Shown: positions 29,693 to 38,176, counted from the stretch's first letter. The stretch: 64,000 nucleotides of DNA from Palsa-504 sp963806335 (GCA_963806335.1 CAWDXO010000008.1:124001-188000); one strand, 5' to 3'. Numbers and translations: made by a program. The notes: generated from the letters alone by a model not told the origin.

Positions 29693-29944
29693 GTGTCGGG
29701 TCAGCTGACGATGTACACCACCTCATGGTGCGGTTTCTGCCGGAACCTCAAGAGGCAGCTCGCCCGGGACGGGATCGAGATGGTCGAGGTCGACATCGAG
29801 GCCGACCCGGCGGCGGCGGAGTACGTGATGTCGGTCAACGGCGGTAACCAGACCGTGCCCACCGTGCTGTTCCCGGATGGCACCGCGCTGGTCAATCCCT
29901 CCGCCGCGCAGGTCAAGGCGCAGCTGGCGGCCAGCTCCGGGTGA
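29693..29944 (+). CDS. mrx1: Mycoredoxin (glutaredoxin-like)
   Basis: The 83-residue thioredoxin-fold protein has the redox motif WCGFC (Cys13, Cys16), the cis-Pro segment QTVPTVLFPDG and the N-terminal strand LTMYTTSWC. It is the size of mycoredoxin-1, which reduces mycothiol-mixed disulfides. Translation starts at GTG 29693 after AGGAGG. The divergent partner is uvrD2, the same pairing seen in Mycobacterium. Confidence 0.9.
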   Translation: MSGQLTMYTTSWCGFCRNLKRQLARDGIEMVEVDIEADPAAAEYVMSVNGGNQTVPTVLFPDGTALVNPSAAQVKAQLAASSG

Positions 29945-30285
29945 CACGCGGGCCGCTGAGGCTGATGCGACACGGACACCACCGCACCAGGGAACAGCAC
30001 AGCAAAAGCAAGCCAGCACGGTCCGTTCGGCATAAAAGTCTTTGGTCCGAACGGACGTCGGTGCGAGCAGCAAGACAGGTGAGACGGTGACCGGGCCGAC
30101 GCCAGGCGCGTTTTTGTCGGCGGGCAGCGCTAGAGTCCTGGCAAGTGAGCGAGCCCGACACGATGGGGGCGGGAGGGCCGGCTGCTGGCGCGGCGGGATG
30201 AAGCTGCGCGAAGATGGGCGGGCGGCCTGGTGGGACGGGCTGTCTAGGTTGTCTGGGTTGGGCGGGTGAAGCGAAGGAGGCCTAG
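29945..30285. other. Intergenic region with a dispersed palindrome
   Basis: No gene is supported here. The main landmark is GTCCGTTCGG (30021-30030) with CCGAACGGAC (30047-30056) around a 16-base AAAAGTCTTT core, a full copy of the element at 18724. The remaining sequence up to 30285 ends in an AAGGAGG ribosome site for the next gene. Confidence 0.7.
30021..30056. repeat. Dispersed palindromic element, complete copy
   Basis: The 10-base arms are identical to those at 18724-18763. The core is four bases shorter, yet keeps an A-run followed by a T-run. Downstream, GTCGGTG recalls the GTCGTG at the rlmN start beside the partial copy at 62147. Confidence 0.8.
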
Positions 30286-31647
30286 GTGGCCGATCTTGAC
30301 GTGGTCGAGATCTGTGCCGGGGCGGGCGGGCAGGCCCTCGGGCTGGAGCGCGCCGGCTTCGAGCACGCGCTGGCCGTCGAGCTCGACGCCTCGGCCTGCG
30401 CCACGCTCCGGGCCAACCGGCCCGGCTGGAAGCTGGCCGAGGGAGACGCGGCCGACCCGGCGCTGTGGCGGCCGCGCGACTACCGGGACGTGGCGCTGCT
30501 GGCGGGCGGAGTTCCCTGCCCGCCGTTCACCGTGGCGGGCCGGCAGCTCGGTGCGGCCGACGAACGCGACCTGTTCGCGTGGGCCGTCGAGCTGTGCGCG
30601 ACCATCAGGCCGCGGGCCCTGCTGCTTGAGAACGTCCGGGGGCTGAGCACGACCAGGTTCAGCGCGTACCGGCAGCATGTGCTGGACCGGCTGCGTGAGC
30701 TCGGCTACGTTCCGGGCTGGCGGCTGCTGAACGCATCGGATTTCGGCGTGCCGCAACTGCGGCCGCGCACCGTCCTGGTGGCCCTGCGGCCCGCCGACGC
30801 GCCCTGGTTCCGCTGGCCGTCGCCGGCGGCCAGACCCCCCGCGACCGTGGGCCAGACCCTGGGTGACCTGATGGCCGCGCGGGGCTGGCCCGGCGCGGCC
30901 GCCTGGGCCCGGCGGGCCGACCGGATCGCGCCGACCATCGTCGGCGGATCCAAGAAGCACGGGGGGGCCGACCTGGGCCCGACCCGCGCCAAGCGCGCCT
31001 GGGCCGAACTCGGCGTCGACGGCATCGCCATCGCGGACGCGGCCCCGGCGCCGGACGCCGACCCCGCCCTGACGCCCCGGCTGACCTGCGAGATGGTGAT
31101 CAGGCTGCAGGGCTGGCAGGACGACTGGGGCTGGCGGTTCAGCGGGCGTAAGACCGCGCGGTACCGGCAGATCGGTAACGCGTTCCCGCCTCCGGTCGCC
31201 GAAGCGGTCGGGACGGCGATCCGCCGGGCGCTCGAGCACGCGGGCGCGCCGGAAACCACTCCGGAAACCGCCGGGCTTGTCCATGATCCGGTGTTCCGCG
31301 TGCTCCGCGCCCGGGCGGACTTCCTGACCGCCAGGCAGATCGCCGACCTAGCCGTCGCTGGCCCGGCCGTCGCTGGCCCGGCCGTCGCTGGCCCGGCCGT
31401 CGCCGACCTAGCCGTCGCTGGCCCGGCCGTCGCTGGCCCGGCCGTCGCGGGCCTGACCGGGGACGCCGAGCTGAGCCTGGCCGCGGTGCTCGGCCGTCTC
31501 CGGCATCTGGGCCGGGACTTCGAGCTCGAGATCGCCGACTCCGGCGACGGACCCGCCTACCGGCTGGGCCGCTTCAAGGCCTTCCTGGGCCAGCGGGAGC
31601 ACGATCGGCACGAGCGCTTCGCGGCCCGGCGGGCCACCATCAGCTGA
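30286..31647 (+). CDS. DNA (cytosine-5-)-methyltransferase with a repeat linker and extra C-terminal domain
   Basis: Motif I is VEICAGAGGQALGLERAGF, motif IV GGVPCPPFTVAG (catalytic Cys78), motif VI LLENVRGL, motif VIII QLRPRTVL and motif X YRQIGNAFPPPVAEAVG, the full set for a C5 methyltransferase in about 325 residues. A linker of AVAGP repeats (residues 356-390) is followed by about 65 residues that look like a winged helix (LSLAAVLGRLRHLGRDFELE). No restriction endonuclease gene is adjacent, so it is an orphan or solitary enzyme. GTG 30286 follows AAGGAGG. Recognition sequence and role are unknown. Confidence 0.88.
   Translation: MADLDVVEICAGAGGQALGLERAGFEHALAVELDASACATLRANRPGWKLAEGDAADPALWRPRDYRDVALLAGGVPCPPFTVAGRQLGAADERDLFAWAVELCATIRPRALLLENVRGLSTTRFSAYRQHVLDRLRELGYVPGWRLLNASDFGVPQLRPRTVLVALRPADAPWFRWPSPAARPPATVGQTLGDLMAARGWPGAAAWARRADRIAPTIVGGSKKHGGADLGPTRAKRAWAELGVDGIAIADAAPAPDADPALTPRLTCEMVIRLQGWQDDWGWRFSGRKTARYRQIGNAFPPPVAEAVGTAIRRALEHAGAPETTPETAGLVHDPVFRVLRARADFLTARQIADLAVAGPAVAGPAVAGPAVADLAVAGPAVAGPAVAGLTGDAELSLAAVLGRLRHLGRDFELEIADSGDGPAYRLGRFKAFLGQREHDRHERFAARRATIS
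31351..31455. repeat. Seven 15-bp tandem units in the methyltransferase gene
   Basis: Units start every 15 bases from 31351. Five are exactly GCCGTCGCTGGCCCG, the fourth ends in CGACCTA and the last is divergent. The CGCCGACCTA words before the first and inside the fourth unit show that a larger block of units was also duplicated. The array encodes a flexible Ala/Val/Gly/Pro linker between the catalytic and C-terminal domains. Confidence 0.93.
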
Positions 31648-31712
31648 CCGCGGGCGCGGCCGCGGCCCCGGCCTGGGATGGTTCCGGTGCGTCGGAACGC
31701 AACTACGCACAG

Positions 31713-31772
31713 CTGTCCACAGGCTGTGGATAATCATGTAAAGCGCTGCATAAATGCGGGACATTATCCACA
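31713..31772. other. Cluster of three DnaA-box-like sites
   Basis: CTGTCCACA (31713-31721) differs by one base from the actinobacterial DnaA box TTGTCCACA. TGTGGATAA (31725-31733) is the exact complement of TTATCCACA, and TTATCCACA itself lies at 31764-31772. Three sites in 60 bases with AT-richer DNA between them resemble a replication or DnaA-titration locus. The neighbouring ParA/RHH pair strengthens a plasmid-like reading. The 31648-31956 gap contains no gene. Confidence 0.7.
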
Positions 31773-31832
31773 GGCAGGGTCAAATCCGGCTTGCGCGTCC
31801 CGGCGCTTACATGGCGGCAGCGAGCCGCCGTA

Positions 31833-31850
31833 ATGCAGTATTTACTGCAT
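31833..31850. promoter_or_regulatory. Perfect 18-bp palindrome upstream of parA-like gene
   Basis: ATGCAGTATTTACTGCAT has 8-base arms around TT. Placed about 107 bases before the parA-like start, it is a good candidate for the binding site of the ribbon-helix-helix partner (centromere or operator). A single site is visible rather than an iterated array. Confidence 0.5.
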
Positions 31851-31956
31851 ACGGCGCGGCGTCCGGGCGGGTCCCGGGCGGGTTCGCCGGCCCCTGACTG
31901 ACTCCTATGTCGGCGACTTGCTATCGAATCACCTCGGACGCTGCGATAATGCGTAG

Positions 31957-32631
31957 ATGACAGGGCTGAGCCTCGCCCTGGCCAATCTGAAGCCGGGCAC
32001 GGGCAAGACCACTTCCGCGGTCTGGCTGGCGCACGTTTTCGCACAGGCCGGGAATAGCGTGCTCCTAGTGGACGCGGACCCCGCTGGCAGTGCCCTGGAA
32101 TGGTCCGATCTCGCCGCCATGGACCCGCGGCTGGCGTCGCCGCAGGCGGCCTTCCCGTTCCGGATCGTGGCCCTGCCGTCCCGCGAACTGCACCGCCGGG
32201 TGCCCGAGATCGCGCGGGACGACGACGTGGTGATCATCGATACGCCGCAGATCGAGGACCACGGCGCCATCGCCCGGTCGGCGCTGAGGTACGCCGACGA
32301 GGTCGTGATCCCGTGCGCGCCGAGCCCGATCGAAATCAACCGCACCTCCCCCGTACGCGACGAGATCGCGGAAGTACAGGCGGTCCGGGAGATCCCGGTG
32401 CGTTCGGCCGTACTGCTGAACCGGTGCATCGCCCGCGCGCACTCCACGACCGACGCCCGGGAGGCGCTGGAAGGCCTCGGTTATGAGGTCCTTGACACGG
32501 CGGTGCCGCGGCTCGAGGTCTACGCCCAGAGCTTCGGCATGCCGATCAAGCGGGTCGGCTGCGATATCTGGCGGCAGGTGGCCCGCGACCTCATCGACCG
32601 GTGTGCTCCCCTATGCTCGGTGCGGCGATGA
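31957..32631 (+). CDS. ParA-family ATPase
   Basis: The 224-residue MinD/ParA ATPase has the deviant Walker A NLKPGTGKTTSAVWLA (residues 9-24) with the signature Lys before Gly-Thr-Gly replaced by a KP variant. It also has LLVDADPAGSALEWSD and the Walker B VVIIDTPQIEDHG. It lacks an N-terminal helix-turn-helix, so it is of the short type Ib that works with a small DNA-binding protein. Such systems position plasmids or other cargo. The downstream RHH gene overlaps by ATGA, and DnaA boxes lie upstream. Confidence 0.85.
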   Translation: MTGLSLALANLKPGTGKTTSAVWLAHVFAQAGNSVLLVDADPAGSALEWSDLAAMDPRLASPQAAFPFRIVALPSRELHRRVPEIARDDDVVIIDTPQIEDHGAIARSALRYADEVVIPCAPSPIEINRTSPVRDEIAEVQAVREIPVRSAVLLNRCIARAHSTTDAREALEGLGYEVLDTAVPRLEVYAQSFGMPIKRVGCDIWRQVARDLIDRCAPLCSVRR

Positions 32632-32921
32632 GCTCGCAACGAGAGCAGCGCAAGGCGCAGATGGCGGCCGCGGCGGCGAGGCGCACCGAGCCCGGCGCGC
32701 CCCCCGCGGGCCAGACCGCCATCCGCTCCAAGCCGGTCAGGATCACCCTCGACCTGAACCCCGAGCTCTACCGGCAGCTGACGATGTGGGCCGACTCGGC
32801 CGCGATCACGCTGGGCGTGCCGCGAGTATCCCTGGCCGACGCGGTGCGGGCCATGATCCGGGTCACCACCGAGAGCCCGGACGAGGTGCTCGAGCGGCTG
32901 CGCCAGGATCGGGGGCATTAG
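32628..32921 (+). CDS. Small ribbon-helix-helix-like DNA-binding protein, ParA partner
   Basis: In the 97-residue product, residues 1-35 are basic and unstructured (QREQRKAQMAAAAARR). The segment RSKPVRITLDLNPELYRQL then predicts the beta strand and first helix of a ribbon-helix-helix dimer, and VSLADAVRAMIR the second helix. This is the usual architecture of the centromere-binding partner of type Ib ParA proteins. ATG 32628 overlaps the parA stop. No other partition gene is present. Confidence 0.75.
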   Translation: MSSQREQRKAQMAAAAARRTEPGAPPAGQTAIRSKPVRITLDLNPELYRQLTMWADSAAITLGVPRVSLADAVRAMIRVTTESPDEVLERLRQDRGH

Positions 32922-32980
32922 CGCGCTCCGGTCGCTCGGGAACCGGTGTGGTAGAAGTGCGCATGCCCGCCGGAGCCGGG

Positions 32981-34871
32981 TCAGGTCGTGGCGCGGGAGG
33001 CGCGGCCGCGGCCGCGGGCCCGCTCCTTGGCGTCCAGCACGGTCTTGCGCAGGCGGACCGCGGCGCTCGTAACTTCGACGCACTCGTCGTCGGCGCAGAA
33101 CTCAAGCGCCTGCTCCAGGCTGAGCAGGCGCGGCGGCACCAGCCGCTCGAGCTCTTCCCCGGTGGACTGGCGGACGTTGGTGACCTTGCGCTCGCGGCAG
33201 ATGTTGACGTCCATGTCGTCGGTTCGCGAGTTCTCCCCGACGATCATGCCCTCGTACACCTCGGTGCCCGGGGTGACGAACAGCGACCCACGTTCCTGCA
33301 GGTTGAACATCGCGTACGCGGCCGCGCTCCCGGACCGGTCGGCGACCAGCGAACCGGTCGCCCGGCCCCGCATGGCGCCGGCCCACGGCTCGTACCCCTC
33401 AAAGACGTGGTGCGCGATCCCGGTGCCGCGGGTCTCGGTGAGGAACTGGGTACGGAAGCCGATCAGGCCGCGGGCGGGCACGATGAACTCCAGCCTGACC
33501 CAGCCGGTGCCATGGTTGGTCATGGACTCCATCCGGCCACGCCGGACCGAGATCAGCGAGGTGACCGTGCCCAGGTACTCCTCGGGCACGTCCACGCTCA
33601 GGCGCTCCACCGGCTCGAAGACCTTGCCGTCCACCTCACGGGTGACGGCGGCGGGCCGGCCCACGGTCAACTCGTACCCCTCCCGGCGCATCGTCTCCAC
33701 CAGCACGGCCAGCGCCAGCTCACCCCGGCCGCGGACCTCCCAGGTGTCCGGCCGCTCAGTGGGCAGCACGTCCAGCGACACGTTGCCGACCAGTTCGCGG
33801 TTCAGCCGGTCGCGCACCAGCCGGGCGGTGACCTTGGACCCGGCGGCCCGGCCGGACAGCGGCGCGGTGTTCACGCCGATCGTCATCGAGATGGCCGGCT
33901 CGTCGACGGTGATCAGCGGCAGCGGCCGCGGGTCGTCCAGGTCGGCCAGCGTCTCGCCGATCATGATGTCCGGGATGCCGGCGATCGCGACGATATCCCC
34001 CGGCCCCGCCGAGTCGGCCTGCACGCGGTCAAGCGCGTCGGTCAGGTAGAGCTCGGAGATCTTGACCTTCTCGATCGATCCGTCGCGGCGGCACCATGCG
34101 GCCTGCTGCCCCCGCGAGATGGTGCCATTGCGGATCCGGCACAGGGCGATACGGCCCAGGTAGGACGAGGCGTCCAGGTTCGTCACGTGGGCCTGCAGCG
34201 GCGCGCCGACCTCGTACGCCGGAGTCGGGACGGTGGCCTTCAGCGTGTTGAACAACGGCTCGAGATCCGGCGAGTCGGGCATCTCGCCGTCGGCGGGTCG
34301 CCGCAGCGACGCCCGCCCGGCACGCGCGGAGGCGTACACGATGGGGAACTCGATCTGCTCCTCGCTGGCGTCCAAGTCGATGAACAGCTCGTAGCAGGCG
34401 TCTACCACCTCGGCGATACGCGCGTCGGGGCGGTCTACCTTATTGACCACGAGGATCACCGGCAGCCCGGCTTCCAGCGTCTTGCGCAGTACGAACCTGG
34501 TCTGCGGCAGCGGGCCCTCGCTGGCGTCTACCAGCAGCAGCACCCCGTCCACCATGGACAGGCCGCGCTCCACTTCGCCGCCGAAATCCGCGTGCCCCGG
34601 TGTGTCCACGATGTTGATGGTCAGCCCGCCGTGGCGTACCGCGGTGTTCTTGGCCAGGATCGTGATGCCCTTCTCCCGCTCGAGGTCGCCGGAGTCCATC
34701 ACCCGCTCGGCCACGTGCGCGTTCGCGCGGAACGCGCCTGACTGCCACAGCATCGCGTCCACCAGCGTGGTCTTGCCATGGTCGACGTGCGCGACGATGG
34801 CCACGTTGCGCAGGTCATCCCTGGTGGCGATGGTGTCCTCAACGGACGCGGTTCTGATGCGATACGGGCAT
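32981..34871 (-). CDS. typA: TypA/BipA ribosome-associated GTPase (5' end disturbed)
   Basis: This translational GTPase has G1 AHVDHGKTTLVDAMLWQSGAF, DTPGHADFGGEVERGL (G3) and NKVDRPDA (G4). It then carries the EF-G-like domains and the TypA-specific C-terminus (VPEEYLGTVTSLI, ARGLIGFRTQFLTETRGTG). It acts in ribosome assembly and stress adaptation. No in-frame start codon lies near the expected N-terminus. An ATG at 34871 (MPVSHQNRVR) is in another frame and meets TGA at 34842-34840. Deleting one T of the TT at 34841-34842 joins it to the GTPase frame and gives a normal N-terminus. A GTG at 34999 is in frame but lies upstream of the apparent promoter. Confidence 0.88.
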
Positions 34872-34927
34872 GCGTGATTTCTCGATTGTTCGGCGTCTGG
34901 GATGCGCCACCGGATCTGGCGGCTGGC

Positions 34928-34941
34928 TTCACTATAGTGAA
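34928..34941 (-). promoter_or_regulatory. Palindromic promoter element upstream of typA
   Basis: TTCACTATAGTGAA is a perfect 14-bp palindrome that contains TATAGT, a good -10 hexamer, on both strands. Leftward transcription from it would begin near 34922, about 50 bases before the ATG at 34871. This makes the in-frame GTG at 34999 an unlikely typA start. Confidence 0.45.
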
Positions 34942-35012
34942 CACCCGATCCCGCTTTCTCGTTCCCGACGCGAGGCGGGGCCTTCCGCGTCGCTGCCACC
35001 TGCTGCGCAGGG

Positions 35013-35519
35013 CTATCGGATCGTGGATCGCCGGAGGTGTTTCCACCGGCGAGAGACGTGGATTGCCAGGTACACGACGAGCGCGGCAGAGGAGAGCAAG
35101 TGCCACCTGTCGAAAGGCGGCGGGAGGACGGGCAGGAGCAGTGGAGCTCCCCGATCCCAGTCGAGGATCCCGGAAACCACGACGTTGACCGTGATGAAGG
35201 CGAGGATCACGTCCGACGCCAACCGACGTAGCTCGCGGGCGACCCGTCGGCGAGAGCGCCAGAGCTGCGCGAACATCCGAGCGATCCGGTGGCGGCGCTG
35301 TGCCAGGTGGACAATGACCAGAGCCGCGAAGACCAACCCCACGTCCGCATGGATGGCATTGCGGATGTGGAGGAGTTGCAGGGTCCCGAGTGCCGCCGCT
35401 GCGAAAGCCAGGAGACCGAGGTGCACTAGCCAGCGAGACCTGGTACGCCATGCGGTCCGCGACCGCGCCCGTCGTTCGGCCGCCCGACCCGGCGCAGCTC
35501 CTTGGTTCTCGGTGTCCAT
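35013..35519 (-). CDS. Four-helix membrane protein, cytochrome b561/DUF4405-like
   Basis: The 168-residue protein has an Arg-rich N-terminus (1-28) and four hydrophobic helices (about 30-48, 58-74, 100-118, 138-155). Histidines occur in helices 2 and 4 (VIVHLAQRRH, RWHLLSSAALVVYLAIHVSRRW), spaced as expected for haem ligands. The DUF4405 family shows this layout and may be a haem-binding membrane anchor. It has no partner gene. It is upstream of typA on the same strand. Confidence 0.7.
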   Translation of the reverse strand: MDTENQGAAPGRAAERRARSRTAWRTRSRWLVHLGLLAFAAAALGTLQLLHIRNAIHADVGLVFAALVIVHLAQRRHRIARMFAQLWRSRRRVARELRRLASDVILAFITVNVVVSGILDWDRGAPLLLPVLPPPFDRWHLLSSAALVVYLAIHVSRRWKHLRRSTIR

Positions 35520-35622
35520 GGATGTTTCCTCGCAATCTGGGTGCTCTAGTCATTCTTAGGTCTCCGACCGCGCGGCGCTCGCCAACGGATCCTGGAGGTC
35601 GTCACCGCTGCTTGGCGGAGGG

Positions 35623-35919
35623 CTAAGGCGGGCTCACGTAGCCGGCCAGAGTGGAGTCGTCGCGACCGGCGTCCCAGTAGGCGCTGTACTTATTGCAGTA
35701 GGAGTTGGAGGGTTCGGTGCTGTACCCGACCTGACTCCCGGCGATGGCCACGATGCGCTGGGGAAGGCTCAAGCCGGCCAGGGTGGCCTCGCTCGGCACC
35801 GGGAAGGAACCGGTTTCCCCGCGCCCGTGCAGGGTCGTTACCAGGATGATCACGAGCGCTCCGGCACCGAGGATGAGCCCGAACTTGAGCATCTCGGGCC
35901 TGGAAGAGGGCTCCCTCAC
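35623..35919 (-). pseudogene. Truncated membrane-anchored CHAP-domain protein
   Basis: The 98-residue product has one transmembrane segment (about 12-30) and then LPQRIVAIAGSQVGYSTEPSNSYCNKYSAYW. This is the beginning of actinobacterial CHAP/NlpC-type peptidoglycan amidase domains and includes the catalytic Cys region. The frame stops about 15 residues later, before the histidine and the rest of the fold. The missing C-terminal half cannot be found downstream. It is therefore a probable gene remnant. Confidence 0.6.
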
Positions 35920-36189
35920 TAACGACAGCCGCTGCGGTTCACGTAGCGCGAGGGTGCGTGTGGGTTCATGGCAGCCAGCGTGCCGGGCGGCGGCGGCGGG
36001 CGCATCACGCGCCGGAGGTAAGGCGGGTCCCTCCTTGGAGGGATACGCCGGAGGGTTGCGCGGAGGTAGCGTGCAGGTGTGCTGGACCGGGTGCGACGCA
36101 GGGCGTGGGGGCTATCGGGCCGGCAGATCGCCTGGGACCTGGAGATCGGCGAGCAGACCGCAAGACCCACGTCCGAGGAGAGCATGGTG

Positions 36190-36963
36190 ATGACCGATCA
36201 GGCGGTCCGGGTAGAGCGGTCGGGGCCAGTAAGCACCGTTTTCCTGCACCGGCCTGCCCGCCGCAACGCCGTCGACGGCCCGGCCGCCGCCCAGCTTGCC
36301 GCGGCCTTCCGCGCATTCGACGCCGATCCCGGCGCGGCCGTGGCCGTGCTGCACGGTGAGGGCGGGGTCTTCTGTGCTGGCGCCGATCTCACCGCGATGG
36401 GCACCGAACGCGGCAACCGGGTGGCGGCCGATGGCGACGGGCCGATGGGTGTCAGCCGGCTGCGGCTGTCCAAGCCGGTGATCGCGGCGGTAGCCGGGTA
36501 CGCGGTGGCCGGTGGCCTGGAGCTGGCTCTGTGGTGTGACTTGCGGATCGCGGATGAGAGCGCCGTGTTCGGTGTCTTCTGCAGGCGCTGGGGCGTTCCG
36601 CTGATTGATGGCGGCACTGTGCGCCTGCCCCGGCTGATCGGGGTCAGCCGGGCGATGGACATGATCCTGACTGGACGTGCCGTGGGTGCTGCGGAGGCGG
36701 CGGCGATCGGGCTCGCTAATCGCGTGGTACCGGCCGGTCAGGCTCTGGCCGCCGCGCAGGAGCTGGCGGCCCAGCTTGCCTCGTTCCCGCAGATCTGCCT
36801 GCGCAGCGACCGCGCGTCGGTGCTGGATCAGGAGGGCCTCGACGAGGCCGCCGCCCTGGCATCGGAGTTCGCGCACGGGCAGCAGGCGCTGGCGACCGAG
36901 GCCGGCTCCGGTGCCGCCCGGTTCTCGGCCGGCGCGGGCCGGCACGGGTCCTTCGGCGCCTGA
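36190..36963 (+). CDS. Enoyl-CoA hydratase/isomerase family protein (crotonase)
   Basis: The 257-residue crotonase has RPARRNAVDGPAAAQL at its start, the oxyanion-hole strand GEGGVFCAGADLTAM near residue 57, AVAGGLELALWCDL near 103 and RRWGVPLIDGGTVRLPRLIG near 130. The usual Glu/Glu hydratase pair is not complete (Gly-Val-Pro-Leu-Ile-Asp), so isomerase or hydrolase activity is possible. ATG 36190 is 9 bases after GGAG; ATG 36184 is also possible. The preceding 36067-36180 codes a basic segment (LSGRQIAWDLEIGEQTA) resembling a helix-turn-helix fragment and probably not part of this protein. Confidence 0.85.
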   Translation: MTDQAVRVERSGPVSTVFLHRPARRNAVDGPAAAQLAAAFRAFDADPGAAVAVLHGEGGVFCAGADLTAMGTERGNRVAADGDGPMGVSRLRLSKPVIAAVAGYAVAGGLELALWCDLRIADESAVFGVFCRRWGVPLIDGGTVRLPRLIGVSRAMDMILTGRAVGAAEAAAIGLANRVVPAGQALAAAQELAAQLASFPQICLRSDRASVLDQEGLDEAAALASEFAHGQQALATEAGSGAARFSAGAGRHGSFGA

Positions 36964-36969
36964 CTGCCA

Positions 36970-37083
36970 TCATCTGCGTCGCGGCCGGGAGGGCCGAGTC
37001 ATCAGAACGGCCCCGGCCGAGTTGATGTGCTTAACCACTTTCAGTGCCAGGGGGCTGCCGAGGTAATCCAAACGGGCGTCCAT
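36970..37083 (-). pseudogene. 5' fragment of a carboxymuconolactone decarboxylase-family gene
   Basis: MDARLDYLGSPLALKVVKHI is the characteristic N-terminus of actinobacterial AhpD/carboxymuconolactone decarboxylase-like proteins. The frame leaves the family at about 37005, and the CxxC catalytic part is absent. The break coincides with the end of the crotonase gene on the other strand, suggesting a deletion junction. Confidence 0.55.
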
Positions 37084-37181
37084 CGTCGTCTCCTTGCCAT
37101 TCATGCCAGCTGCCGATGGCCGCCGAAGTATGTAGTACATCCTGTGTAAAAGTGGATGCCGGCAGCGTGAAGGGAACGATC

Positions 37182-37647
37182 GTGAACGACGCAAGAGCAG
37201 AAACAGGCGGCCCGAACCGCACTCCGCGTAGTGAGATCCGCCCGGCTGTCTCGGCCAACCGCAAGAAGGAACCCGTACTCCTGCTGGACCTGTCGACCAG
37301 CATGAACTGGGGTGCCGCCGACGAGTACGGCCCCGAATGGCCCGATGCCGGTAGCCGCCGGGCTATCGTTACCGAGGCGCTGCATGGTCTGGTCCGGGTC
37401 CTGGAGCGAGAGGACAGCGAGGCGGCCGCCGAGCAGGCCGGCGGCAGTGACGAGCGCGGTGGGCTAATGACTCACGGGTTCGCCAACCGGCGTGTCGAGA
37501 TCGGCGACCTCAACTCCAGCAACATGCAGCGCAGGCTCAACGAGATCAAGTGGGGCGGCAAGACCTACGCACGTCGAAGTGGTCTCGTTCGACGCCGTGA
37601 CTGATCCTGAGGAGATCGCGCTCGACCTGGTAACGCTGGTTAGTTGA
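37182..37647 (+). pseudogene. vWA-domain gene remnant with internal deletion
   Basis: From GTG 37182 the frame gives a short tail and then KKEPVLLLDLSTSMNWGAA, a von Willebrand A domain with the MIDAS motif DxSxS, continuing to NEIKWGGKTYA at about 37568. It then runs into RRSGLVRRRD and a stop at 37604. In the next frame the sequence HVEVVSFDAVTDPEEIALDL (to the stop at 37647) is the expected C-terminal strand of the same domain. About 60-80 central residues are missing. The region 37083-37181 is a short spacer. Confidence 0.6.
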
Positions 37648-37729
37648 CGACAGGTCCGTAACCATGGCTCCGTCGGGACGGCCATGCCGCGGCTACCCGA
37701 GCACGCCGGGGCAGGGGGATCCGGTCTTT

Positions 37730-38176
37730 TCAGGAACTGCTGGTTCCGAGCGCCGCTGTGATCTCCTGGATGGCCTCGGCCTCGGCGGGGCTCACGCTCT
37801 GCCCTTCCTCCTTATGCGCTTCCGCCACCTTGCTCGCCAGAGCGAGGACGAAGCGCCGGTAATCGTCGAGTTCCCCGGTCGTTGCCTTGCTCTCGAGGAG
37901 TGCCACCGCGTCGCGGAGGTGCTTCAGTCCGTTCTCCCTGAGTTCTGCGGCAGAGTGATACCTGGTGTGGTCCGCCTGGGGCTTCGCCGCGACGATCTCG
38001 TCGAGAAGTTCGCTCTCGCCGTGCTGGGAGCGCGCTTCGACGTAGGCCTTCGACATCGCGATCGACTCGCGGATCATTCCGCCGCGGGCCGCGGTAACCA
38101 CGATCATGCCGGCGCTCGGCGGGCCCTCAAGCACCACCTTCCATTCGTCGGGTGAGAAAGCCGCTTTTGACGTCAT
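37730..38176 (-). CDS. Conserved actinobacterial protein of unknown function
   Basis: The 148-residue protein is predicted helical: FSPDEWKVVLEGPPSAGMIV, MSKAYVEARSQHGESELLDE, then LENGLKHLRDAVALLESKATT-like heptads. I recall similar proteins in Streptomyces and relatives with no assigned role. It is soluble, acidic and has no transmembrane segment. ATG 38176 has GGAAGGAT upstream. It stands alone between a gene remnant and a secreted glycosidase gene. Confidence 0.7.
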   Translation of the reverse strand: MTSKAAFSPDEWKVVLEGPPSAGMIVVTAARGGMIRESIAMSKAYVEARSQHGESELLDEIVAAKPQADHTRYHSAAELRENGLKHLRDAVALLESKATTGELDDYRRFVLALASKVAEAHKEEGQSVSPAEAEAIQEITAALGTSSS

